Shown one piece after another: positions 39,343 to 49,457 of a stretch of 64,000 bases of DNA. Location of the stretch: assembly GCA_002937455.1 (NCBI GenBank), contig PTJZ01000006.1, positions 1 to 64,000 of the forward strand, read 5' to 3'. Origin of the DNA: Alphaproteobacteria bacterium MarineAlpha11_Bin1 (GTDB taxonomy: Bacteria > Pseudomonadota > Alphaproteobacteria > MPNO01 > UBA830). Each line of letters begins with the position of its first letter. Within the stretch, counting starts at the first letter, position 1. The position numbers were made by a program, and so were the translations under genes. The notes below the pieces were generated by a model that did no database searches, was not told where the DNA came from, and was given only the letters and a program-made list of their open reading frames with translations.

Positions 39343-39867
39343 CTATTTATGCTTGCGGCCTAGCCGGACAGCTCGTCCGAGTCCTAGAAGCGCATCTCGA
39401 AGTCCGGGGTCTGAAATACCTCTCAGACTACTTTGAAGCCGAATTTCATCTACGTCTGTAAGATGTTTTGGTCGGACTTGCCGAGATTTTCGCCTCGGCA
39501 GTATCGGACCCTGTTGATAGCGAAGATTGGCTACTGCACGATATCCGAAAAAGTTGTTTATCCGCTCAATTAGTTGGGGCGCGATATGCTGTAGCTCTAG
39601 CGCGTAACCTGAGCGGACACGTAGATGCAGGACTCCATCGCCACGGTTGCCTCGCTGAAAGACCAATTTTTGCGGTATTGTCTCGTTCGCGATTGTCTCA
39701 CCGACGATATCAGGCCAATCCGTGATTAACTTTGCTTGGGCGAATCCACGTTTGCGCAATGACGGTGCAGCGATTGTCGGGAGGCTGGCGCTTACGGCTA
39801 ATAACCCGCGTTCCTTTCGGCGTGATGGATAATACGGTTGGCTTTCGCGGCGGGGCGTTTTGATCAT
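39343..39867 (-). CDS. DciA-like DUF721 protein
   Basis: DUF721 protein related to DciA, the replicative helicase loader/operator of most bacteria that lack DnaC. The domain signature WPDIVGETIANETIPQKLVF (20 residues) and the following LHLRVRSGYALELQHIAPQLI, quoted as LHLRVRSGYALEL, are clear in the first half. ATG 39867 (MIKTPRRES) is preferred to the upstream 39954, which would overlap the mutY promoter and start. It is divergent from mutY, with 48 bases between start codons. Confidence 0.88.
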   Translation of the reverse strand: MIKTPRRESQPYYPSRRKERGLLAVSASLPTIAAPSLRKRGFAQAKLITDWPDIVGETIANETIPQKLVFQRGNRGDGVLHLRVRSGYALELQHIAPQLIERINNFFGYRAVANLRYQQGPILPRRKSRQVRPKHLTDVDEIRLQSSLRGISDPGLRDALLGLGRAVRLGRKHK

Positions 39868-39915
39868 TAGTTTATGGTATAATTTTGGTATGTCTCGGAC
39901 AATAGCCGAAGCGGT

Positions 39916-41004
39916 ATGCGTGCTGTGAAATATAGTAGCACTGCAGAAATGCAACTGGATAATCTGTCATCATGCCTCTTGGCTTGGTACGATGACCACC
40001 GCCGAGTGATGCCTTGGCGCGTCCCGTCAGGGGAAACACCAGACGCCTATCCAGTTTGGCTCAGTGAGATCATGCTGCAACAGACCACTGTAGCCACCGT
40101 CGGTCCATATTTCGAGCGTTTTTTGGCACGTTGGCCAACGGTCGCCGATCTCGCTGCCGCTGAACTAGACGAGGTGCTCCACATGTGGGCAGGGCTCGGC
40201 TATTACGCTCGTGCCCGGAACCTGCATAAATGCGCCAAGTACGTGTCTGAGGAGTATGGTGGGCATTTTCCGAATACCGAGGTCGGTCTTCTCAAGCTAC
40301 CCGGTATCGGTCCTTACACAGCTGCGGCGATTGCGACGATCGCTTTCGGGCGTAAGGCGACTGTTGTGGATGGAAACGTGGAACGAGTGATGGCGCGTCT
40401 ATTCGCGGTGACCGACCCTTTGCCACGATCAAAGGGCCGCCTGAGGGAGCTGGCGGCGGGCCTAACACCCGATACCCGTTGTGGTGATTATGCCCAAGCA
40501 ACAATGGATCTTGGTGCTACGATCTGTTTGCCTGCGAAACCCGCGTGCAGCCTGTGCCCGTGGCGAGAGGACTGCAAGGGTAAGGCCGGGGGAATTGCGG
40601 CCGATCTGCCCAGAAAGTTGCCTAAGAAAAAGCGTCCGACTCGCTACGGTGTTGCCTTCTGGCTTGTTGCAGAAGACGGATCAGTGTTACTGAGACGTCG
40701 CCCAGAAAAGGGACTCCTTGGCGGTATGATGGAGGTGCCGTCTACGGAGTGGCATGAGGATATCGCGCCGCAAAGAATAAATTCGGGAGGTCCGGTGGAC
40801 GCAGACTGGCAGCCGATGGACGGATTGGTGCGGCACACGTTCACGCATTTTCATCTGGAGCTTTGCGTCCATGCGGCCGTTGTGAGAGGAAAGCCTGATC
40901 TCGGAGGCGTTTGGTGTCCCCCGAACCGGTTCGGCGATTATGCGCTTCCGACCGTGATGAAAAAGATAGTGCGCATCGGAATGGGCTCATCGATATCTAT
41001 GTAA
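39916..41004 (+). CDS. mutY: A/G-specific adenine DNA glycosylase MutY
   Basis: Removes adenine mispaired with 8-oxoguanine. The catalytic residues are E51 (WLSEIMLQQT) and D152 (VVDGNVERV), with the helix-hairpin-helix LPGIGPYTAAAIA at 128-140. The 4Fe-4S cysteines C204, C211, C214 and C220 have normal C-x6-C-x2-C-x5-C spacing. A C-terminal NUDIX-like recognition domain follows. A second ATG at residue 12 (39949) is also possible. 362 residues. Confidence 0.96.
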   Translation: MRAVKYSSTAEMQLDNLSSCLLAWYDDHRRVMPWRVPSGETPDAYPVWLSEIMLQQTTVATVGPYFERFLARWPTVADLAAAELDEVLHMWAGLGYYARARNLHKCAKYVSEEYGGHFPNTEVGLLKLPGIGPYTAAAIATIAFGRKATVVDGNVERVMARLFAVTDPLPRSKGRLRELAAGLTPDTRCGDYAQATMDLGATICLPAKPACSLCPWREDCKGKAGGIAADLPRKLPKKKRPTRYGVAFWLVAEDGSVLLRRRPEKGLLGGMMEVPSTEWHEDIAPQRINSGGPVDADWQPMDGLVRHTFTHFHLELCVHAAVVRGKPDLGGVWCPPNRFGDYALPTVMKKIVRIGMGSSISM

Positions 41005-41106
41005 CATCAGCATCCGGGTGGGAGAATAATTTTAAATTCCCTCTTATCTTCGAGATTAACGTGGTGAGTGGCACTATAGTCATTCCATCTTTTCTAGTCT
41101 GGTGAC

Positions 41107-42291
<1,185 letters not shown>

Positions 42292-42329
42292 TCAACAAAT
42301 ATTTTTAGAGTCAATGGGTTAGGGCAAAG

Positions 42330-42962
42330 CTACACTATATCTGCCCCTCCCAAACCCCCGAGACTCAATATCTTGGCGATCGGAGCATAGCTACGGCGGT
42401 GGTGCGGAGTTACTCCGGTCGCAGCAAGCCCGTCTTGATGCTGTCGGGTGCCGTAGCCGGCATTTTTCTCCCATCCAAACGCGGGATAACGCGAGGCAAG
42501 CGCCCGCATTATTCGGTCGCGGGTTACCTTGGCGACGATTGATGCAGCGGCGATCGATAGGCTCAGGCTATCCCCCTTGACCATGGTACGACCGGTGCAG
42601 GGAAGATTCGGGGGCAACCGGTTACCATCGATAAGTGCGGTATCCGGTAGAGTTGTTAGCCCGTTAATCGCGCGGCGCATCGCGGCATTAGTAGCGGTTA
42701 AGATATTTTCCCGTTCAATTTCAGCCACGCTGGCCGCGCCAATGCCGATATCGGCGCAGGCCGAAATCGCGGTAAGCAAAACTTCCCGCCGGGGAGCGGA
42801 AAGCTTCTTAGAATCATCAAGTCCAGTTAGCAGACCTTGCGGAGGATCGATTGGTAGAATCACAGCGGCCGCAACAACAGGTCCAGCCCACGGACCACGC
42901 CCGGCTTCATCAACCCCAGCTACTAGGCCAGTACACATCCGCTCCATGGAAAGATCAGGCAT
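42330..42962 (-). CDS. rnhB: Ribonuclease HII
   Basis: Excises ribonucleotides from DNA and cleaves RNA-DNA hybrids. The catalytic motif DEAGRGPWAGP begins at residue 18 (D18, E19). Further acidic residues lie in LDDSKKL and in ALIDGN. ATG 42962 overlaps the end of the antiporter gene by 8 bases, implying coupling; an in-frame ATG at 43001 would overlap more. 210 residues is typical. Confidence 0.95.
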   Translation of the reverse strand: MPDLSMERMCTGLVAGVDEAGRGPWAGPVVAAAVILPIDPPQGLLTGLDDSKKLSAPRREVLLTAISACADIGIGAASVAEIERENILTATNAAMRRAINGLTTLPDTALIDGNRLPPNLPCTGRTMVKGDSLSLSIAAASIVAKVTRDRIMRALASRYPAFGWEKNAGYGTRQHQDGLAATGVTPHHRRSYAPIAKILSLGGLGGADIV

Positions 42963-44454
42963 CGGGTTTCCTACTCGCCGCTCGACTATTCTGGTATTCA
43001 TCTTCCAAGGTTTTGAGACTTGTCGCTGGGTTTCCCTCCCTGTCTCTTATATCGGAATTGCTGTGAATTGCCTCCGACGCGGTACTATTTACGGATGCGA
43101 CAGGCGCTTCTATTGCGCGCGCGGATCCTCTTTGCAGGTACTTAATGTGGATCAAATTAGATAGCCAGTTAACGGCTCGGTTCCAAGTTGTCCGAGTGAC
43201 AAGGAGGGTAACGAGAATAACACGGCGGGATCCACGCTGAACTACTTTGACCTCATCGCCATAGGCCGCGTCCACCAATTCATGCAGGGTATCAATTCGG
43301 CGGCTCGCCAGTCCGTGTACACGCCGGGCGCTGGTTAGCCAGAGAGGGCTTAAAGACAAGCTCAGAACGGTGACTGCGATAACCAAACGAGACTCTTCTT
43401 CTCCTATTGCTCCCGCCGCCAATCCCGACGCGGCTATGAGGAATGAGAACTCGCCAAGCTGAGATAGGGTCAGCCCCTGCAGCGATGCTCTCTGCCAGTT
43501 TTCCCCCAATAACCGCAAGATGCCGATATTCATTGCCGTTTTAAAAATGGTGACTACGAACAACACTACGATCACTGTCCAGAAGTTTTCGGCAATAAAC
43601 TTGAGGTCGATCAACAGGCCGACCGATAGGAAGAAAACCATTATTAGGACGCTTTGGATCGGGCGGATAGCTCTCACCATTTGCTCGCGCTGAGTGGATC
43701 TTCCGATTATCAAGCCGGCTAAGAAAGCCCCATAGGCAGGAGATAGCCCAATCAAACCAAAAATAGCTCCGAAACCGAAGCAGTAGACAAGTGCGGTTAG
43801 TGGCGAGAGGTCTACGTTGGCCATCATAACGTGGGCAAAGGGTAAGTTCACGCGACGTTTGCTTAAAGTCCTTACCAAAACCAACAGAACGCCAAGGGAG
43901 ATTGCTATTTGTGCCACTGCCCGCAAACCGAGTGTGCCTTCGCCGATATTTTCGACGACAAGAAGCATTGGTAGAAAGGCAAGATCCTGCCCGATCAGGA
44001 TAGCAATCGTTATTTTGCCTGTTCGAGTTCTAAGCTGCCCAGTCTCTTCTAGCATTTTGATGGCGACAGCGGTGCTTGATAGAGCGATTACGAAGCCCAG
44101 CAGGATCGATTGTTCCGCTGTGAAGTCGAGAAAAATAGAACAAATAAATATAGCGCCAAGGCTGCCGGCGACTTGAAGTACGACCGCGCTCAACGCCATC
44201 CGCCAGGTCACTATGAAAATGCGAACGCTGAGCTCCGTTCCTATCAGAAACAGCAACAAGAGGACGCCTAGTTCTGCCAGTCCCCCGATTTGTTCGCGGT
44301 TTTCGACTACGCCAAATGCGCTTGGCCCCAAAAGTAAGCCGGCGATAATGTATCCGACTAGCGCCGGTTGTTTGAGCCGAGCCATCAACATACCGCATAA
44401 CAGTGCTGCTAGCCCAACGATCGCCATGCCGGTTATATTTATGTGCGCATCCAT
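42955..44454 (-). CDS. Kef-type cation:proton antiporter (CPA2 family)
   Basis: Integral membrane Na+ or K+/H+ exchanger. About twelve hydrophobic helices span residues 1-380, with the family segment LKQPALVGYIIAGLLLGP near the N-terminus and SSTAVAIKML and GQDLAFLPML in the core. The roughly 120-residue C-terminal tail is charged and lacks a recognisable TrkA-N (RCK) nucleotide-binding domain, unlike E. coli KefB/KefC. Ion specificity cannot be told. It precedes and overlaps rnhB. Confidence 0.88.
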   Translation of the reverse strand: MDAHINITGMAIVGLAALLCGMLMARLKQPALVGYIIAGLLLGPSAFGVVENREQIGGLAELGVLLLLFLIGTELSVRIFIVTWRMALSAVVLQVAGSLGAIFICSIFLDFTAEQSILLGFVIALSSTAVAIKMLEETGQLRTRTGKITIAILIGQDLAFLPMLLVVENIGEGTLGLRAVAQIAISLGVLLVLVRTLSKRRVNLPFAHVMMANVDLSPLTALVYCFGFGAIFGLIGLSPAYGAFLAGLIIGRSTQREQMVRAIRPIQSVLIMVFFLSVGLLIDLKFIAENFWTVIVVLFVVTIFKTAMNIGILRLLGENWQRASLQGLTLSQLGEFSFLIAASGLAAGAIGEEESRLVIAVTVLSLSLSPLWLTSARRVHGLASRRIDTLHELVDAAYGDEVKVVQRGSRRVILVTLLVTRTTWNRAVNWLSNLIHIKYLQRGSARAIEAPVASVNSTASEAIHSNSDIRDREGNPATSLKTLEDEYQNSRAASRKPDA

Positions 44455-44520
44455 CAGGTCGACAACTTAACATCCGTGCGCCTTAAAAGGGACGAATCTA
44501 TCTTGGATCAGGTCTTGTAG

Positions 44521-45606
44521 TCAGTCGAAAAGATCCGGCTGTTGGTTAGGTTGGGCCGGCCGTTTGAACAGATCTGTCCGCAACTTGTAACGCCGTTCGT
44601 TTAGTCTTAATCTTCGACAGGTTTTATCGAAGCGCTGCTGGAGTAATTCAGAATAAACACCTGTTCCGCGCATACGTTCACCGAACTCAGAAACATACAT
44701 TTGACCGTTTCGTGTCCCACGGATTGCGTTCAGAACATGATCGGCTTTCATAGGCGCATGGGTTTCCAGCCATTCTCGGAAGAGTCCTTTGATCTCCAGT
44801 GGCAGGCGCAATAGTATATATCCAGCGATGGTTGCCCCTGCACCCGACGCGGCTTTGAGAATTAATTCCAGTTCCGAGTCATTCAGCACTGGGATCATCG
44901 GAGCCACCATAACACCGGTCTGGATGCCTGCGTCGGCGCATGCACGGATTGCTTGTAATCGTCGCATCGGGGTTGCGCAACGAGGCTCTAGCTTTCGAGC
45001 AAGTTCACGGTTGAGGGTAGTGATTGATAAAGACACTTGAGCGAGACCCTTTTGGGCCATCGGTCCTAAAATATCGAGATCTCTTATTACGAGGCTTGAC
45101 TTTGTGACTATTCCTACGGGGTGATTGTGGGCTGATAGAATTTCTAGAATTCGGCGTGTTATTTTTAGTTCGCGCTCCGCAGGCTGATAGGGATCGGTGT
45201 TGGTGCCCATTGCCATCACGGCGCACTTATATTTTGAAGCGCGCAGTTCTTTTTCCAGCACAGCGGCAGCGTCTGGTTTATAAAAAATTTGGGTTTCAAA
45301 ATCGAGACCGGGTGACAGGCCTAGATAGGCATGGGTTGGCCTAGCAAAACAATAAACGCAGCCATGCTCGCACCCTTTATAAGTATTTATAGACCGGTCG
45401 AAGGGTATATCCGGAGACTGATTACGGGTAATAATCTTCTTGGTAATTTCGGCGATGAGCTTTGTTTGAATCGGTGGAATACTGGTGTCGATCTGTAACC
45501 CCCAGCCATCGTCAATGGCGTCGGTGTGTTGCCGCTCAAACCTACCGGTCCGATTGCTTATCGCGCCACGGCCTTTTTGCGGGATTTTAGAGGGTTGCTT
45601 GAACAT
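44521..45606 (-). CDS. PA0069-type radical SAM protein
   Basis: Radical SAM enzyme of the SplB-like/PA0069 group. The cluster motif is GCEHGCVYC with cysteines at 79, 83 and 86 (C-x3-C-x2-C). The N-terminal KGRGAISNRTGRFE is characteristic of this group. 361 residues. Its reaction is not established; the resemblance to spore photoproduct lyase suggests nucleic-acid chemistry but does not prove it. It often neighbours rnhB and ccrM in alphaproteobacteria. Divergent from the glycosyltransferase pair. Confidence 0.9.
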   Translation of the reverse strand: MFKQPSKIPQKGRGAISNRTGRFERQHTDAIDDGWGLQIDTSIPPIQTKLIAEITKKIITRNQSPDIPFDRSINTYKGCEHGCVYCFARPTHAYLGLSPGLDFETQIFYKPDAAAVLEKELRASKYKCAVMAMGTNTDPYQPAERELKITRRILEILSAHNHPVGIVTKSSLVIRDLDILGPMAQKGLAQVSLSITTLNRELARKLEPRCATPMRRLQAIRACADAGIQTGVMVAPMIPVLNDSELELILKAASGAGATIAGYILLRLPLEIKGLFREWLETHAPMKADHVLNAIRGTRNGQMYVSEFGERMRGTGVYSELLQQRFDKTCRRLRLNERRYKLRTDLFKRPAQPNQQPDLFD

Positions 45607-45719
45607 AGGAAAATATTACAATCGAGACAGGAACAAAACAAGAACATTCTGCGTTCAATGTATTCCAATTTCTGTATTTACCCAGCGCTCGCAGGGGATA
45701 AATATCACCTTGTTGTGCT

Positions 45720-46415
45720 ATGAGTAATATAACTATGGCCGCTCATACATACCTATCAATCATCATACCTGCGTTAAATGCCGCACGCACACTATCATCT
45801 GTAATGGCTCCGCTGGGAGGAAAGGCAGAGGAAATTATCGTTATCGATGGTGGGTCGACGGACGAGACAGTCGATATCGCAAAAGCTGCAGGTGCCGAGG
45901 TTACTATCTGCGATAGGGGACGGGGGACACAACTCCAGCTTGGTGGAGAAAAGGCGGCTGGCGTATGGCTACTGTTTCTTCATGCTGACACGCGACTCAG
46001 CGACAACTGGAGGAACGCTGCGGAAAATTTCATCTCCCATCCGGGCAATAGGCACCGGGCTGCCGTATTTCGGTTCGCCCTCAACGACCCATCTTCGAAT
46101 GCACGCCGAATAGAAAGCTTCGTAAACTGGCGCTCTAGAAAACTAGGTCTTCCATACGGTGACCAGGCATTACTAATCTCAAGGGAATACTATGATTCAT
46201 TGGGCGGGTTCCGGCCCATACCTTTGATGGAGGATGTGGATATAGTGCGCCGCATTGGCAGAGATAGGCTAACTGTGCTCAATGCGACGGCAATGACGTC
46301 CTCAGTGCGTTATAGGGAGGATGGATGGTGGCTACGCCCCATTCGAAACATCCTTTGTCTATCCCTATACTTTGTAGGTGTTCCGCCGCGCATTTTAGCT
46401 AAGATCTATCAATGA
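45720..46415 (+). CDS. Arsenosugar-type family 2 glycosyltransferase (TIGR04283-like)
   Basis: GT-A fold glycosyltransferase. The N-terminus has SIIIPALNAARTL and IDGGSTDET, and the metal-binding region reads LFLHADTRL. A C-terminal hydrophobic stretch (ILCLSLYFVGVPPRILAKIY) lies near the end. The family is linked to arsenosugar biosynthesis by gene neighbourhood, but here no arsenite methyltransferase or arsenosugar radical SAM gene is present. It overlaps the next gene (ATGA), and the two are conserved partners. The start at 45720 or 45735 is undecided. Confidence 0.85.
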   Translation: MSNITMAAHTYLSIIIPALNAARTLSSVMAPLGGKAEEIIVIDGGSTDETVDIAKAAGAEVTICDRGRGTQLQLGGEKAAGVWLLFLHADTRLSDNWRNAAENFISHPGNRHRAAVFRFALNDPSSNARRIESFVNWRSRKLGLPYGDQALLISREYYDSLGGFRPIPLMEDVDIVRRIGRDRLTVLNATAMTSSVRYREDGWWLRPIRNILCLSLYFVGVPPRILAKIYQ

Positions 46416-47005
46416 AACAGGTAGTTATTTTCGCACGCCGTCCTCAATTAGGTCGGGTCAAGACACGTCTAGCCCGTGACATTGGGCCGGTGGAAGCATT
46501 GCGTTTCTACCGTTCAAATCTAACAGGAGTAACTCGACGCGTCAGTTTTGGTATGGCTTGGCAAACGTGGCTATGTCTCACGCCAGATAACGCGATTTTC
46601 GATAAGCGACTTCATTTGCCGGCGGTTGGCCGACTGTGTCAAGGCGGTGGCGACCTCGGTGAGCGGATGGAGCGCTGTTTCGCTAGATTTAAGCACAAAC
46701 CGGTATTGATAGTGGGTAGTGATATCCCGGATATTAGTCGGTCACATATTGCCGCTGCATTCGACGCTCTGCGCTCGAATGAATTAGTGTTCGGTCCATC
46801 CCGCGACGGAGGTTACTGGCTAGTTGGGATAGCGCCAGGCACGCGCGTTGGTAAAATTTTCAACAACGTTCGCTGGTCTACAAATAACGCGCTGGAAGAC
46901 ACACTAAACAACATTGGTTCATGCACAAATGTGGGAATGCTGGACAAGCTTATCGATATAGATGATGGGGCTGCCTACACCGAGTGGCGCGGCCAGAGCA
47001 GTTAG
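46412..47005 (+). CDS. Nucleotidyltransferase-like glycosyltransferase (DUF2064, TIGR04282-like)
   Basis: A 197-residue GT-A/nucleotidyltransferase-fold protein. IFARRPQLGRVKTRLA at the N-terminus mirrors sugar-nucleotide binding loops, and GSDIPDISRSHI carries the metal-binding Asp. FGPSRDGGYWLVG is the family's central motif. DUF2064 proteins act with the preceding glycosyltransferase family, and the two genes overlap by 4 bases. The substrate is unknown. Its stop lies 2 bases from the convergent moaB stop. Confidence 0.87.
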   Translation: MKQVVIFARRPQLGRVKTRLARDIGPVEALRFYRSNLTGVTRRVSFGMAWQTWLCLTPDNAIFDKRLHLPAVGRLCQGGGDLGERMERCFARFKHKPVLIVGSDIPDISRSHIAAAFDALRSNELVFGPSRDGGYWLVGIAPGTRVGKIFNNVRWSTNNALEDTLNNIGSCTNVGMLDKLIDIDDGAAYTEWRGQSS

Positions 47006-47007
47006 AA

Positions 47008-47538
47008 TTAATATTCTTGTAGTCTCGGGATTAGTTCCACAAAATTGCACGGTTTGTGTCTGATATCTAGTTGATAGACTAGGATGTCGTCCCAGGCGTC
47101 CCTGCAGGCGCCGGTAGATCCGGGTAGAGCAAATAGATACGTGCCCCCCGCAACTCCGGCCGTGGCGCGCGATTGGATTGTCGAAGTACCTATTTTTTCG
47201 TACGAGAGCGTCCGGAATAGCTCACCGAAGCCAGCCACTTCTTTTTCGTATACCTCATGAAATGCTTCCGGAGTAACGTCACGGCCGGTAATCCCCGTAC
47301 CGCCTGTCGCCAAAACCGCATCAACCTTCGGATTATCGATCCAGGACTGCAGCTGGGTAACAATTTCAGCCCTATCATCTGTCACGATAGTGCGAGCCGC
47401 AAGGTTGTGCCCTGCGGCTTTGAGTCGACCCTCAAGAGTATCGCCAGATTTATCATCGGCAAAGGTCCGTGTATCAGACACTGTCATTACGGCAATGTTG
47501 ATTGGAATAAATTCTATGCTTTGGTCAATACCGAACAT
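47008..47538 (-). CDS. moaB: Molybdenum cofactor biosynthesis protein B
   Basis: MogA/MoaB-fold protein of molybdopterin synthesis, probably adenylylating molybdopterin before molybdenum insertion. Family features are IAVMTVSDTRTFADDKSG at the N-terminus, ATGGTGITGRDVTPEA in the centre, and FALPGSTGACRDAWDDIL near the end. The start at 47538 (MFGIDQSIEF) is chosen by family alignment; the frame continues upstream to 47610. It overlaps the transglycosylase gene end by 14 bases. It relates to mobA and the molybdenum hydroxylase elsewhere in the window. Confidence 0.92.
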   Translation of the reverse strand: MFGIDQSIEFIPINIAVMTVSDTRTFADDKSGDTLEGRLKAAGHNLAARTIVTDDRAEIVTQLQSWIDNPKVDAVLATGGTGITGRDVTPEAFHEVYEKEVAGFGELFRTLSYEKIGTSTIQSRATAGVAGGTYLFALPGSTGACRDAWDDILVYQLDIRHKPCNFVELIPRLQEY

Positions 47539-49348
47539 CTTCGGCCACCGATCCTTCCGATCCATCAACTGCGATGTAGACTGGTCGCTCTCCGGCTGCA
47601 AGAGCGTCAAGAGAGGGGGCAGGTTCTCCCAAGCGCTCGCGATACATCCAAAGATTGGATAGCACGCGTTCTATAAATATTCTGGTTTCCCTTGCCGGGA
47701 TGCTTTCAATGAACATCAGCGCATCGGTATATGCACCCTTGCGGGCGCGCCGCTGCCATTTTCTCAGGTTACCGGGGCCGCCGTTATATGCTGCGGCGAC
47801 TAGAAGAAGGTCGCCATCTATGTGATCGTTCTCGAGCAAGTGTTGGATATATTTCTGTCCAAGCGAAATGTTTAGTGCCGGATCGTAGAGTTGGTTGCGT
47901 TTTCTGCCGCGAAAACGCTTCCGGGCTATGAAGCCGGCGGTGGCGGGCATTAATTGCATCAGCCCGCGCGCACCAGCGGAGCTTTTGGCACGGACGTTGA
48001 AAGCCGATTCCTGACGTATGAAAGCGAACACCAGTGCTCGATCAACACGAAAGCCCTCCCGTGGCTGCCAGTTCGGGAGCGGATAAAGTGCACCGGCTGG
48101 TGGCGGCGATTTGGATCCAATCAAGGCCGCACCGGCCCGATAAGCGACCATGGGGAGCGATTTGGACTCTGCTACAGCGATAAGTGAAAGTGTTAGGTCG
48201 GGATCATTTGCGTTTGCCATGAACCTGAGCTCCCGTCCTGCACGGGCAGTTTGTCTAAGCTGGATAAGCGCAACTGCGCGGCGGCCGCTTGGCAGATCTA
48301 GAATTCTCTCCAGCCTTGCCTCGGTTAAGACTGTTGGAGACCAGTTCAGTGGTGACTGCTCCCCCAGCCAGCGACGGGCAATTATACCGTAAAAGGTTCT
48401 TGGCTGCTCCGCTGCTGTCTCAAGCCAGCGGCCGACCCTCGCCGGTTTTTGACCTGTCATATTGGCTCGCGCCGCCCAAAAAGCGGCAGCAGCATGATCG
48501 TATCCCTTAACCTTCGGTGAAAGAGCCACAGCTTCGAAGTGGTTGGCGGCGTCAAGAAACTTGCCAAGTCTGTACGATGCTAACCCAGCAATCCAGTGAG
48601 AATAGGGAATCAGCTCGCCCGATCGAGCTGCTACGAGCGAAGCTAACTGGTATGCTTTGTTGCTGTTGCCATAGAAAAACCAGCCGGATGCAATGAGGGT
48701 TCGCGCGAGATCAAGCCCTGCCTTGCCAAGAATCCTCCGAACCGTTTTACCATCAATGTAGCGCGTCGCCGCTGTCAAACGCCGCTGATGAGTCATGCGG
48801 CGGACTTGACGAATAATACGCTTGGCTGATCTTCGATGTGGTCGGTAACCTGAATTCTCGATAATTTCGGTCGGTTGATAGGAGGGGTAGAACCGGCTCT
48901 CGGGTCGGCGAGGTGCACGATAATTCCTCGGCTTCCGTTTTACAGCCAGTCTGTATATCCGACGAGCGTCTGGATGGTCAGCATAGGTTTTGAGCCACTT
49001 CGCCAGTTCAGTATATCGCGAACGATATTTAGTAGGATGAAGATAACGCTGCGCTTGAACGTGACCCATCAAAAGAGGGTCTTCAAGTTGTCGGATGAGT
49101 TTATCAGCGCGGCGCCATTGCCCATTTTTCTGGAGGGCGAAAATCCTTTGGTAATTTTGTGAATCCGCGTTAGAGAGAATATCCGGCAAGGCGCGGCCAA
49201 TGGTAGGCTCTTTGACAGGTGGTGACGTCGTGTCACCTGCGGCTGCAGTCACGGGAAACCCTATAAAAACGCTGGCTGAAATGATCAGCGCGCTAAGTGA
49301 AATCGTTTTGACAAGCTTCTGTTCTATCGAGAGAATTCCCTGCATCAT
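47525..49348 (-). CDS. Soluble lytic murein transglycosylase
   Basis: Periplasmic enzyme cleaving peptidoglycan glycan strands. A signal peptide (about residues 14-37, ending TAAAG) is followed by a long superhelical alpha domain rich in Arg and Tyr. The C-terminal SLT domain has the catalytic Glu in FIRQESAFN, followed by GARGLMQLMPATA and AAYNGGPGNL. 607 residues matches Slt70-type proteins. It overlaps moaB at its end. Confidence 0.94.
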   Translation of the reverse strand: MMQGILSIEQKLVKTISLSALIISASVFIGFPVTAAAGDTTSPPVKEPTIGRALPDILSNADSQNYQRIFALQKNGQWRRADKLIRQLEDPLLMGHVQAQRYLHPTKYRSRYTELAKWLKTYADHPDARRIYRLAVKRKPRNYRAPRRPESRFYPSYQPTEIIENSGYRPHRRSAKRIIRQVRRMTHQRRLTAATRYIDGKTVRRILGKAGLDLARTLIASGWFFYGNSNKAYQLASLVAARSGELIPYSHWIAGLASYRLGKFLDAANHFEAVALSPKVKGYDHAAAAFWAARANMTGQKPARVGRWLETAAEQPRTFYGIIARRWLGEQSPLNWSPTVLTEARLERILDLPSGRRAVALIQLRQTARAGRELRFMANANDPDLTLSLIAVAESKSLPMVAYRAGAALIGSKSPPPAGALYPLPNWQPREGFRVDRALVFAFIRQESAFNVRAKSSAGARGLMQLMPATAGFIARKRFRGRKRNQLYDPALNISLGQKYIQHLLENDHIDGDLLLVAAAYNGGPGNLRKWQRRARKGAYTDALMFIESIPARETRIFIERVLSNLWMYRERLGEPAPSLDALAAGERPVYIAVDGSEGSVAEDVRY

Positions 49349-49457
49349 TCCCCTAAAGTTGAGATAAATTAAATATTTTCAGCCGATTCTAACGAACTGG
49401 ATCGGGACCAGCAACATATGTTCATGACTGTTACTCTCGATCAGCACTAAAATTGAT

